DNA of 60,830 nt from an uncultured bacterium (lineage in GTDB: Bacteria > Pseudomonadota > Alphaproteobacteria > Sphingomonadales > Sphingomonadaceae): assembly GCA_903884945.1 (NCBI GenBank), contig CAISGR010000218.1, forward strand, positions 1 to 60,830. The letters are read 5' to 3'. The position numbers were made by a program, and so were the translations under genes. Below are positions 31,180-40,385 of this stretch, one piece after another (position 1 is the first letter of the stretch; each line of letters begins with the position of its first letter). The notes under the pieces are model-generated. The model searched no databases, was not told where the DNA came from, and saw nothing but the letters and a program-made list of their open reading frames with translations.

Positions 31180-32574
31180 ATGGCGAACGGGGGCCAAAAC
31201 GCCGGACTGCGGATCGGCGCGCTCGTGACGGGCGCCGCCACTATCGTCACGCTCCTGATCCTGCTCCTGGCCAATCCCGCCCCTTCCCGTGCGGGGCAGG
31301 CAGCGCGCCCGTCGAGCGGGCTCGAAGGCGTGGCGAGTTGTGCCGGCACGACCTGTCATGGCCGCATGGAAGCCGATGGCCCGATCGTCCGGCAGGACGA
31401 ACTGATGCGCTGGCAGGAGGCCTCCACGCCCGGCGGGGCGCATAGCCGGGCGTTCAGAATCCTCGCCTATCCCCGCGCCCGGCAGATCGCCGCGACGCTC
31501 GGCCTCGGCGACCCGACCGCCGCCCCTGCCTGTCTCGGCTGCCACGCGACGCCGGCCGGCGGCGGCACCGGACGGCGCTTCCTGCCAGCGGACGGTGTCG
31601 GCTGCGAGGCCTGCCACGGCCCCGCCTCCGGCTGGATCGCCTCGCATTATGCGGTCGGGGCAAGCCATGCGGCCAATGTCGCGCGGGGCATGGTGGCACT
31701 CGAGCAGCCGGCGACGCGCGCGGCAGTGTGCCTCGATTGCCATTTCGGCAGCAGCAAGCCCGGGCAATTCGTCTCGCACCGCATGATGGCCGCGGGCCAT
31801 CCGCGCCTTTCGTTCGAGCTCGACCTGTTCTCGACCCTGCAACAGCATCATGACGAGGATGCCGATTATCTCCAGCGCAAGGGCCGGACCGACGGGGTGC
31901 GGATGTGGGCCATTGGCCAGGCAATGGCGGTCAACCGCATGCTGACGCTCTTCGATACGCCAAAAGGCACCGAGGGCGCCTTTCCCGAATTCTATTTCTT
32001 CGACTGCCATAGCTGCCACCGCCGCATCTATGACGCGGACGAGAGGACCAGGACCTGGGAAGCCAATCCCGGCCGGCCGATCCCGGCGGGCATGCCGCCG
32101 TTCAACGACGAGAACATGATCCTTCTCGCCGCCGCCGCGAAGATCGCGGCGCCGGGCATGGCCGCGCGGCTGGACGGCGACAGCCGGGCCTTTCACGCCG
32201 CGCTGGCGAAGGATCGCGGCACGGCGGTCGCCGCGGGGGCACGCCTCGCCGGTACTGCTGCCTCGCTCGCCTCGGCACTTTCCGGGGTGCGCGGCAACGG
32301 CGACACCGCCTTTGCGATGGTCGACGCCATTGCCGGGCCGGCACTGGCGCCGCGCTTCACCGATTATGAGGGATCGGTCCAGGGCGTGATGGCGATCGAC
32401 ACGCTGCTCAACGCGCTGGTCAGGGAGAAGCGAGTCACGGTCGGCGCCGCAGCCGGCATCCGCGCCAATATCAACCGCGCCTATGCCGCCGTGAAAGATC
32501 CGAACGGCTATCGCCCCGCCGACTTCCGTGCGGCGCTGGGCGAGGCGGTGCGCAGCATCCGGGCGCTGCGATGA
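31180..32574 (+). CDS. Membrane-anchored multihaem c-type cytochrome (five haem sites)
   Basis: The product has 464 aa. An N-terminal helix (about 12-31, with PSRAGQ after it) could be a signal or an anchor. Haem motifs: one CX4CH (Cys54-His60, CAGTTCH) and four CXXCH (118-122 CLGCH, 142-146 CEACH, 184-188 CLDCH, 276-280 CHSCH). The fold resembles cytochrome c-554-type proteins. The C-terminal ~150 residues lack haem sites. It is the first gene of the plus-strand cytochrome set, and its stop overlaps the next start (ATGA). It probably acts in the periplasm as an electron carrier or small-molecule oxidoreductase. Confidence 0.88.
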   Translation: MANGGQNAGLRIGALVTGAATIVTLLILLLANPAPSRAGQAARPSSGLEGVASCAGTTCHGRMEADGPIVRQDELMRWQEASTPGGAHSRAFRILAYPRARQIAATLGLGDPTAAPACLGCHATPAGGGTGRRFLPADGVGCEACHGPASGWIASHYAVGASHAANVARGMVALEQPATRAAVCLDCHFGSSKPGQFVSHRMMAAGHPRLSFELDLFSTLQQHHDEDADYLQRKGRTDGVRMWAIGQAMAVNRMLTLFDTPKGTEGAFPEFYFFDCHSCHRRIYDADERTRTWEANPGRPIPAGMPPFNDENMILLAAAAKIAAPGMAARLDGDSRAFHAALAKDRGTAVAAGARLAGTAASLASALSGVRGNGDTAFAMVDAIAGPALAPRFTDYEGSVQGVMAIDTLLNALVREKRVTVGAAAGIRANINRAYAAVKDPNGYRPADFRAALGEAVRSIRALR

Positions 32575-34532
32575 AACCGCGGCAGTTCACCGGCCCGTTG
32601 GCGGGCACCGCGCTGGTCCTTTCGGCGTGCAGCGGCGGGGGCGGTTCGGGCGCGAGCACCCCGACCCCGACGCCCGCCCCTGCCCCGAGCACCTCCTACG
32701 CCGTTCCGGCCGCCGAGGCGCTCAGCGTGGGCGACGTCCAGACCGTCATCGCGCGGGCCGCCGCCGAGGCGAGTGCGCGGCACCTGCCTGCCGTGATCGC
32801 GGTGGTCGACCGCGTCGGCAATGTCCTCGCCGTCTTCCGCATGACCGGCGCGGCCGCGACCGCGACGACCAGCGCCGCGCCGAACGGCAGCAATATCGAC
32901 GCGCAGAACCTGACCATCCCGGCCGAGGCCGGTGCGCTCGCCAAGGCAGTGACGGGCGCCTATCTGTCGAGCAGCGGCAATGCCTTCTCGACCCGTACCG
33001 CAAGCCAGATCGTCCAGCCGCATTTCCCGCCGGCGCCCTCGACCGCGGGGTTGGAAAGCGGGCCCCTGTTCGGGGTGCAGTTCAGCCAGTTGCCCTGCTC
33101 CGACCTCGCCGCACGCTATGGCGCGAGTGGCGGCATGGCGCTGATCGGGCCGAAGCGCTCGCCGCTCGGCCTCGCGGCGGACCCGGGCGGATTCCCGCTG
33201 TACAAGAATGGTGTCGTGGTCGGCGGCATCGGCGTGATGGCCGATGGCGTGTACGGCTTCGATCCCAATATCCTCGACACCGACAATGATCCCGAAGAAG
33301 CGATCGCGCTGGCCGGCACGATCGGTTTCGAGGCGCCGGTCGAGATCCGGGCCGACCATATCTATGTCGACGGCACCCAGCTCCGCTTCACCGACATGAG
33401 CTATGCCGGGCTGATCGCCACCGGCACCCCCAGCTATGCCGCGACCAACCCCGCCCTGGGCGCGCTCGTCACGGTGCGCGGCTATTTCGGCGTTCCGACA
33501 CCGGCCATCCTGGCCGGAACCGCCTATGGCAGCGAGGCATCCGGAGTCCGCCCCGCGACCGCCGCCGAATTCTCCAACCGCGATGCCTTTGTGCTCACCG
33601 ACGGCTCGGGCACCGACCGCTTCCCGATCCGCGCCGGCACCGACGGCAGCGACATCGCGCAGCCGCTCAGCGCCGCCGAAGTGCGCGCGGTGCTGGAAGA
33701 GGCGTTCCAGGTGATGACCCGCGCCCGCGCGCAAATTCGCCAGCCGCTCGACAGCCGCGCGCAGGTAAGCATCTCCCTGGTCGATACGCGCGGCGCGGTG
33801 CTCGGGCTGGTGCGCTCGCCCGACGCGCCGATATTCGGCACCGACGTATCGTTGCAAAAGGCGCGGACCGCCGCCTTTTTCTCCAGCCCGCATGCCGGCA
33901 CGCAACTGCTCGGCGATCCCAGCGCCGATGTGCGCGGCTTCGTGCCGGCGGCGCGAACCTTCCTTCACGATCCGAACGCCCTGAACGGCACGGTCGCCTT
34001 TGCCGATCGCTCGGGCGGGAACCTCTCGCGCCCCTATTTCCCGGACGGCGAAATCGGCCGGCCCAATGGGCCGTTCTCGCGGCCGATCGCGCAGTTCAAC
34101 CCCTTCTCGACCGGGCTGCAATCAGCGCTGGTGCTCCCCAACCTCGGCCAGCATCTGGCCTTCGTGGCGGGCGCTAGCGGAACGGACACGCCGCAACGCT
34201 GCACCTTCATTCCGGACGCGGCGGCCGGGCAGAACCGGTTGCAGAACGGCATCCAGATCTTCCCCGGATCGGTGCCGATCTATCGCGGGACCGTGCTGGT
34301 CGGCGCGATCGGCGTATCGGGGGACGGCATCGACCAGGACGACATGATCAGCTTCCTGGGGCTCAGCAATGGCGGGCTGCGCGTCGGCGGAATCGGCAAC
34401 GCGCCGGTCGCGATGCGCGCCGACCAGATCGTGGTCGATCTGGGGGATGCCCAGGTGCGGCTGCGCTATATCAACTGCCCGTTCGCACCGTTCCTCGACA
34501 CGGCGACGCAGAATGTCTGTGCGGGGCTCTAG
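32571..34532 (+). CDS. Lipoprotein with two GlcG/HbpS-like (DUF336) domains
   Basis: The product has 653 aa. A lipobox (LSAC, lipidated Cys near residue 20) is followed by a Gly/Ser and Thr-Pro linker. The first DUF336 domain (about 50-260) has LSVGDVQTVIARAAAEA, AVIAVVDRVGNVLAVFRM and GVVVGGIGVMADGVYG. The second (about 355-620) has LSAAEVRAVLEEAFQ, SISLVDTRGAVLGLVR and GTVLVGAIGVSGDGIDQ. HbpS of this family binds haem; others are of unknown role. Here it may serve as a haem store or redox partner at the outer membrane (inference). Four-base overlap with the cytochrome gene shows coupling. Confidence 0.8.
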   Translation: MKPRQFTGPLAGTALVLSACSGGGGSGASTPTPTPAPAPSTSYAVPAAEALSVGDVQTVIARAAAEASARHLPAVIAVVDRVGNVLAVFRMTGAAATATTSAAPNGSNIDAQNLTIPAEAGALAKAVTGAYLSSSGNAFSTRTASQIVQPHFPPAPSTAGLESGPLFGVQFSQLPCSDLAARYGASGGMALIGPKRSPLGLAADPGGFPLYKNGVVVGGIGVMADGVYGFDPNILDTDNDPEEAIALAGTIGFEAPVEIRADHIYVDGTQLRFTDMSYAGLIATGTPSYAATNPALGALVTVRGYFGVPTPAILAGTAYGSEASGVRPATAAEFSNRDAFVLTDGSGTDRFPIRAGTDGSDIAQPLSAAEVRAVLEEAFQVMTRARAQIRQPLDSRAQVSISLVDTRGAVLGLVRSPDAPIFGTDVSLQKARTAAFFSSPHAGTQLLGDPSADVRGFVPAARTFLHDPNALNGTVAFADRSGGNLSRPYFPDGEIGRPNGPFSRPIAQFNPFSTGLQSALVLPNLGQHLAFVAGASGTDTPQRCTFIPDAAAGQNRLQNGIQIFPGSVPIYRGTVLVGAIGVSGDGIDQDDMISFLGLSNGGLRVGGIGNAPVAMRADQIVVDLGDAQVRLRYINCPFAPFLDTATQNVCAGL

Positions 34533-34583
34533 GACCGTGCGCCATCGGCGCTCCTTCGCCGGGGAAGACAAAGGGGTGCGGCG

Positions 34584-36440
34584 ATGAGCCCCCTTCTCTC
34601 TCCCTTGTTTCTGCTGGCGAGCGCGGTCGGCCAGGTCGCCGCCACTGCGCCTGCCCCGGCGCCGCAGTCCCAGGCCCCGGCCGAGCCGCAGCCGCCACGC
34701 AAGGAAGAGCAAACCCCGGTCGAGAATATCGAGGGCCGCCGCCGCCCGGGCTTCAATCACGAGCTCCCCGAACCAGTCACCCAGAACAATATCGGCGCCG
34801 TCCGCCCGCCGCCGCCCGAGGCCTTTCCGACCGACCAGATCCCCGTTCCCGATCGCTGGCGACTGATCGAGTCGCTCGGACTGGTGAAGGAGAAGTGGCT
34901 CGACCCCTATCACCAGAACACGCTGAAGGGCGACCGCCCGATCAACCGTGCCAAGGTCCCCTGGCTGCCGATCCATGGTGACGACTGGTTCTTCGCGGCG
35001 AGCGCAGTCAGCGATACCGTGCTGGAGCCGCGCACCTTTCCGATTCCGGTCGGCGTGCAGACGACCGAGCGGCCGCAGAGCCTCGACATATTCGGCGAGG
35101 ATGCGAGCTATGTCTTCTCGCAGACCTTCATCGTCGGCGCGTCGCTGTTCAAGGGATCGACTGCATTCAAGCCGCCCGAGATCGAGTACCGCGTCGCGCT
35201 GGCGCTCAACGTCAACTATGCCAATGTGCCGGAACGTCGCGTGCTCTCGGTCAGGCCGAGCGCCCCGGGCCATCGCACCGACAGCTTCCTCGGCGTGCAG
35301 GAGCTGTTCGTCGACTATCACCTGCGCAACAGCTCCGACCGCTACGACTTCGAATCTATTCGCGTTGGAATACAGCCGTTTCAGAGTGACTTCCGGGGGT
35401 TTCTGTTCAACGACCAGCAGCTTGGAATTCGCTTCTTCGGCAATCGCGACGACAATCGCTTCCAGTTCAACCTCGCCGCTTTCTGGCGCCTGGAGAAGGA
35501 TACCAATTCAGGGCTGAACAGCGTGGTGCAGCGGCCGCGCGACGACTGGGTGCTCGTGGCCAACGCCTATCGCCAGGACTTCCTGATCCCGGGATTCACC
35601 AGCCAGATCACCGCAGTCTACAACCGCAACCGCGAGGGAAGCCGGGCCAAGGTGGACGACAACGGCTTTCCCGTTCGCCCCGCCCTGCTCGGCGACGTGC
35701 GCGGGCGAAACTATGACGTCGTCTATCTCGGCTACAATGCCGATGGACATATCGGGCGGCTCAACCTGACGGCATCCGCCTATGCCGCGCTGGGGGAAGA
35801 CCGGAACAGCTTCTTCACCGGCAGGCCGGCGCAGATCAGGGCCTGGTTCGGGGCGGCGGAACTCAGCTATGACCGGGACTGGATGCGCTTCCGCCTCTCC
35901 GGCCTCTACGCGAGCGGCGACCGGCATCCGTATGACGACACTGAAACGGGGTTCGACGCGATCCTCGAAAACCCGGTCTTCGCCGGCGCCGACACCAGCT
36001 ACTGGATCCGCCAGTCGATCCCGTTCGCGGGTGGCGGGCGCGCGGTGGCGATCAACGGGCGCAACGGCATCCTCAACGCGCTGCGCTCCTCCAAGGACGA
36101 AGGCCAGTCCAACTTCAACAATCCCGGCACCGCGCTGATCGGCGTGGGCGGCGATTTCGACATTACCCCGACGACAAGGCTGTCGACCAACATCAACCAT
36201 CTGTGGTTCGCCGACACCATCGTGCTGGAAACGCTGCGCAACGAGGGCAGCATCCCGCGGAATATCGGCTGGGACCTGTCCGCCGCGGCGATCTGGCGCC
36301 CCAAGGCGACGCAGAACATCGTGGCACGGCTGTCCGCGGCGGTGCTGGCACCTGGCAGCGGCTTTCGCGACCTGTTCGCCAATCGAAGCCGGGACCGGCG
36401 CTATTACTCGATCCTCGCCAATGTGATCCTGAGCTATTGA
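34584..36440 (+). CDS. Predicted outer-membrane beta-barrel (porin-like)
   Basis: The product has 618 aa. A hydrophobic signal segment (MSPLLSPLFLLASAVGQVAA) is followed by a Pro/Ala/Gln-rich stretch. A long series of alternating amphipathic strands follows (FIVGASLFKG, YRVALALNVNY, FQFNLAAFWRL, RLNLTASAYAAL, MRFRLSGLYASG), ending YYSILANVILSY, with an aromatic last residue as in many outer-membrane barrels. There are no haem motifs. No precise family is recognised. Context beside decahaem cytochromes suggests a porin-cytochrome conduit like MtrB or PioB, though sequence similarity is not evident. The stop overlaps the next start (TGATG). Confidence 0.72.
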   Translation: MSPLLSPLFLLASAVGQVAATAPAPAPQSQAPAEPQPPRKEEQTPVENIEGRRRPGFNHELPEPVTQNNIGAVRPPPPEAFPTDQIPVPDRWRLIESLGLVKEKWLDPYHQNTLKGDRPINRAKVPWLPIHGDDWFFAASAVSDTVLEPRTFPIPVGVQTTERPQSLDIFGEDASYVFSQTFIVGASLFKGSTAFKPPEIEYRVALALNVNYANVPERRVLSVRPSAPGHRTDSFLGVQELFVDYHLRNSSDRYDFESIRVGIQPFQSDFRGFLFNDQQLGIRFFGNRDDNRFQFNLAAFWRLEKDTNSGLNSVVQRPRDDWVLVANAYRQDFLIPGFTSQITAVYNRNREGSRAKVDDNGFPVRPALLGDVRGRNYDVVYLGYNADGHIGRLNLTASAYAALGEDRNSFFTGRPAQIRAWFGAAELSYDRDWMRFRLSGLYASGDRHPYDDTETGFDAILENPVFAGADTSYWIRQSIPFAGGGRAVAINGRNGILNALRSSKDEGQSNFNNPGTALIGVGGDFDITPTTRLSTNINHLWFADTIVLETLRNEGSIPRNIGWDLSAAAIWRPKATQNIVARLSAAVLAPGSGFRDLFANRSRDRRYYSILANVILSY

Positions 36441-39400
36441 TGCGCCGGCTCGCCCCCCTCCTTGTCCCCGTCCTGCTGGCGCTCGTGCCGGCCGCGATGC
36501 TGCGCGCAAGCGACGAGGAGAAGCCGGTCGCACGCTTCTACCCGCCGATGCTCGCCGCGCCGATGAGCCAGACCGCGGAGCAGGTCTCCGCCAAGTCCGA
36601 CGGCTGCACCTCGTGCCACACGCGCAGCGACGAACCCTCGATGCATGCGAGCCCGGCGGTACTGCTCGGTTGTGTCGACTGCCATGGCGGCGACCCGACG
36701 GTGCGGGGCGATCCGGCACTCGGCTTTCAGGATCCCGCCTATGTGGCTGCGCGGGAGAAGGCGCATGTGCTGCCGCGCTATCCCCGCGCCTGGCATTATC
36801 CCGATTCAGCCAATCCCAGGCAGAGCTACACCCTGCTCAACAAGGAGGCGCCGGACTATATCCGCTTCGTGAACCCGGGCGATTACCGGGTGGTGCGCCA
36901 GTCCTGCGGCGCCTGCCATCTCGAGGTGATCGAGGCGGCGGAGCGATCGATCATGGCCTCGGGTGCAATGCTCTTCGGCGGCGCGGCCTATAATAACGGG
37001 ATCATCCCCTACAAGAATTACCTGCTCGGCGAGGCCTATACGACCCGGGGCGAGCCGGCGAAGATCGTCTCGCCGGGATCGCCGCCAGGCACCGTGACGG
37101 CACCGCAGGCGAAGCGCGGCGCGCTGGCCGCGCTCTACCCGCTGCCGACCTGGCAGGTGACACCCCCCGGCGACATCTTCCGCGTGTTCGAGCGCGGCGG
37201 ACGCACCATCGGCACGCAGTTCGCCGAAGTCGGCCTGCCCAACCCGAGCGGATCGATCCAGCGGCTCGAGGAGCCGGGGCGGCCCGACCTCAAGCAATCC
37301 AATCGCGGCCTCGCCACCGGCCTGCGCGTGGCGATCCCGGTCCTCAACATCCACAAGACGCGGCTCAACGATCCGCTGATGTGGTTCATGGGAACCAACG
37401 AGCAGCCCGGCGACTATCGCGGATCGGGCTGCACCGGCTGCCATGTGATCTATGCCAACGACCGCGAGCCGCGGCACAGCCTGATCTATGCCCGGGACGG
37501 CCGCGACGGACAGTCGGTTACGGTCGATCCGACCATCGCGGCGAAGACCAGCATGCATGGCGGGCTGGTGCAGCCGGACAGCGGCCATCCGCTGCGCCAT
37601 GCCTTCACCCGCGCCATCCCGACCGCGCAGTGCATGAGCTGCCACATGCACCAGCCCAACATCTTCCTGAATTCCTACCTGGGCTACACGATGTGGGACT
37701 ATGAATCCGACGCGCCCGCGATGTGGCCGAAAGAGCAGAAATATCCGACCGCCGCCGAAGTGCGCGCCGCGAACGAGCATAACCCGGAAGGCGCGGCGCC
37801 GCGCGGCAACTGGAGCGATCCCGATTTCCTGCGCAACGTGTATGATCTCAACCCGCAGCTGAAGGACACCCAGTTCGCCGACTATCACGGCCATGGCTGG
37901 AATTTCCGCGGGGTGTTCAAGCGCGACCGCGCGGGCAACCTGCTCGATGCCGAGGGCGGGATCGTCCGGCCCGACGATCCCGAGAAATGGCGGCGCACGG
38001 GCGAGCCGCCCTTCGTCCCGCCCGGCATCAACCCGGGCAAGGCAGTCCATCTGATGGACATCCATGCCGAGAAGGGCATGCAGTGCGCGGATTGCCATTT
38101 TGCGCAGGACAGCCATGGCAACGGCCTGATCTATGGCGAAGTCGCCAATGCAGTCGAGATCGGGTGCAAGGATTGCCACGGGACCGTCGATGCCTATCCG
38201 ACGCTGCGCACTTCCGGCCCGGCGGCAAGACCACAGGGCAATGACCTGGAAATCCTGCGCAATCCCGATGGCCAGCGCCGTTTCGAATGGGTCGGCAAAC
38301 CGCTTGGCCCGCGCACGCTGATCCAGCGCTCGATCGTCGATCCGACGCTCAGCTGGGAGGTTCGCCTGGTCAAGGACAGCGTCGATCCCGCCAACGCGCA
38401 TTTCAACGCCAAGGCGGCACGGGCCAAGCTGATGAGCCGGCATGGCGCGGAGGACGGGACATTCTCGTTCGGGCCCGGCGTCCCCGCCGCGGATCGCGCG
38501 CATGGCGACGACAGCATGACGTGCTATACCTGCCACCTCAGCTGGACGACGAGCTGTGGCGGCTGCCATCTGCCGATCGAGGCGAACTGGAAGACCAGCA
38601 CGCACCACTTCAAGGGCGAGGAGACGCGCAACTTCGCGACCTACAACCCGCAGGTCGCGCGCGACGACATGTTCCAGCTCGGCCGGGGCATGACGACCAA
38701 GGGCAATGTCGTGACGCCCGTCCGAAGCAGCTCCGCGCTGGTATTGTCCTCCACCAACGCCAATCGCGAGCGGATCTATATCCAGCAGCCGCCGATCAGC
38801 GCGATCGGCTTTTCCAGCCAGGCCTTCGCCCCGCATTTCCCGCATACGGTGCGCACGACCGAGACCAAGACCTGCAGCGATTGCCACCTGTCCGCCAAGG
38901 ACGACAACAACGCGATCATGGCGCAGCTCCTGCTGCTCGGCACCAACTCCGTGAATTTCGTCGGGCTGAACGCCTGGACCGGCCTCGGCAGCGGATTCGA
39001 GGCGGTGCGCGTGACCGAATGGGACGAGCCACAGGCGGTGATCGGCTCCTATCTCCAGCGCTATGCCTATCCCGATTACTGGCGGATACATGTCGAACGG
39101 AACGGCCGCGAGCTGAAGAACTGGGTGCGCGGCAAGACCTTCGACCGGAAGCTGTCCGGCGAGACGCATCCGCGCGAGGAATTCCGCAATGTCGTCCAGG
39201 GCACGACCGACAAGGTCGGCTGCCTGCAGCTCCGCGGCGAATATATGTATGTGGCGGAAGGGCGCGGCGGCTTCCGCGCCTATGACGTCGCCGCGATCGC
39301 CAACAAGGGCTTTTCGGAGCGAATCGTCTCGGCGCCCTTCTCGAAACTCGGCCAGAATGCGCATGTTCCGTCGAGGAACGCGACCTGCATGGCCTTGCCG

Positions 39401-40378
39401 ACCGACCAGCCGATCAACCCGCTGCGCAATACGCCGACGATGCGGGACATGAACCAGGAGCAGGCCTTCCTGCCGATCTACAGCTATGCCGCCGTGACCG
39501 ATGCGGTCGAGGGGCTGATCCTCGTCAATATCGAGACCATGGCGGATGGCGAGTTCCGCAACAATTTCCTGAGGCGCGCGATAACCTGGAACGAGGGCGG
39601 CGTGCTGAAGGGCGCGCGGCACATCGTCCTGGCCGGACCAGTCGCCTATATCACGGCCGATGCGGGGCTGGTGGTGGTCGATCTCGCCGATCCGCTCCAT
39701 CCGCGCCTCGCCGCCGCCCGGCCGCTCCGGGATGCGCGGGCAAGTGCGATCCAGTTCCGCTACCTCTGGGTGACCGACGCCGATGGCGTGAAGCTGTTCG
39801 ACGTGACCAGGCTGCTCGATCCGGTCCCGGTGCCCGCCGGCACGATCCCGCTGGCGGATGCGCGCCGGCTCTATGTCGCGCGGACCTATGCCTATGTCGC
39901 AGCGGGCGCCGACGGGCTGGTGATCGCCAATGTGACCAACCCCACCCGCCCGCTGATCTATCGGAAAGTGACGCTCGGCGGCCGGCTCAACGATGCGCAG
40001 GACGTGATCGTCGGGAGCACCAACGCCTCGCTGTTCGCCTATGTCGCCGACGGGCGGAACGGGCTGAAGGTGCTGCAGCTCACCTCCCCCGCGACCCAGC
40101 CGAATTTCTACGGCTTCTCGCCGGCGCCGATGCCCGAGCTGATCGCCTGGGCGAAGACGCCCTCGCCCGCCCTGGCCCTGTCGAAGGGCCTCGACCGCGA
40201 CCGCGCCGTGGACGAGACCGGCGGGCAGATCGCGGTGTTCGGGCGGCTCGGCTCGCGGCCCTTTACCCGGGCGGAGATGGAGCGGCTGTTCCTGACGCGC
40301 CGGGGCGTGCCGTGGAAGGTCAGCGACGTCCCCGACATGCGCGACTGGCGGCCGCCGATGGCCGATCTGCGCCGCTAA
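36440..40378 (+). CDS. Decahaem c-type cytochrome fused to an LVIVD-type beta-propeller
   Basis: The product has 1312 aa. After a signal peptide (about 1-23, ending LRAS) there are exactly ten CXXCH sites: 56-60, 78-82, 156-160, 331-335, 398-402, 549-553, 576-580, 695-699, 706-710 and 812-816. The C-terminal ~400 residues contain LVIVD-like repeats (AYITADAGLVVVDLADPLHP, YVAAGADGLVIANVTNPTRP, FAYVADGRNGLKVLQL), predicted to form a propeller. Such propellers are known on surface proteins. The start is set by a TGATG overlap with the barrel gene. Role: probably periplasmic or surface electron transfer, possibly to an extracellular acceptor or from a bound substrate. Confidence 0.9.
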   Translation: MRRLAPLLVPVLLALVPAAMLRASDEEKPVARFYPPMLAAPMSQTAEQVSAKSDGCTSCHTRSDEPSMHASPAVLLGCVDCHGGDPTVRGDPALGFQDPAYVAAREKAHVLPRYPRAWHYPDSANPRQSYTLLNKEAPDYIRFVNPGDYRVVRQSCGACHLEVIEAAERSIMASGAMLFGGAAYNNGIIPYKNYLLGEAYTTRGEPAKIVSPGSPPGTVTAPQAKRGALAALYPLPTWQVTPPGDIFRVFERGGRTIGTQFAEVGLPNPSGSIQRLEEPGRPDLKQSNRGLATGLRVAIPVLNIHKTRLNDPLMWFMGTNEQPGDYRGSGCTGCHVIYANDREPRHSLIYARDGRDGQSVTVDPTIAAKTSMHGGLVQPDSGHPLRHAFTRAIPTAQCMSCHMHQPNIFLNSYLGYTMWDYESDAPAMWPKEQKYPTAAEVRAANEHNPEGAAPRGNWSDPDFLRNVYDLNPQLKDTQFADYHGHGWNFRGVFKRDRAGNLLDAEGGIVRPDDPEKWRRTGEPPFVPPGINPGKAVHLMDIHAEKGMQCADCHFAQDSHGNGLIYGEVANAVEIGCKDCHGTVDAYPTLRTSGPAARPQGNDLEILRNPDGQRRFEWVGKPLGPRTLIQRSIVDPTLSWEVRLVKDSVDPANAHFNAKAARAKLMSRHGAEDGTFSFGPGVPAADRAHGDDSMTCYTCHLSWTTSCGGCHLPIEANWKTSTHHFKGEETRNFATYNPQVARDDMFQLGRGMTTKGNVVTPVRSSSALVLSSTNANRERIYIQQPPISAIGFSSQAFAPHFPHTVRTTETKTCSDCHLSAKDDNNAIMAQLLLLGTNSVNFVGLNAWTGLGSGFEAVRVTEWDEPQAVIGSYLQRYAYPDYWRIHVERNGRELKNWVRGKTFDRKLSGETHPREEFRNVVQGTTDKVGCLQLRGEYMYVAEGRGGFRAYDVAAIANKGFSERIVSAPFSKLGQNAHVPSRNATCMALPTDQPINPLRNTPTMRDMNQEQAFLPIYSYAAVTDAVEGLILVNIETMADGEFRNNFLRRAITWNEGGVLKGARHIVLAGPVAYITADAGLVVVDLADPLHPRLAAARPLRDARASAIQFRYLWVTDADGVKLFDVTRLLDPVPVPAGTIPLADARRLYVARTYAYVAAGADGLVIANVTNPTRPLIYRKVTLGGRLNDAQDVIVGSTNASLFAYVADGRNGLKVLQLTSPATQPNFYGFSPAPMPELIAWAKTPSPALALSKGLDRDRAVDETGGQIAVFGRLGSRPFTRAEMERLFLTRRGVPWKVSDVPDMRDWRPPMADLRR

Positions 40379-40385
40379 GCGGGTA

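Noticed and set aside
36806..39700. Open frame opposite the decahaem gene
   Set aside because: The plus strand shows ten haem motifs and propeller repeats; the opposite frame is a GC shadow.
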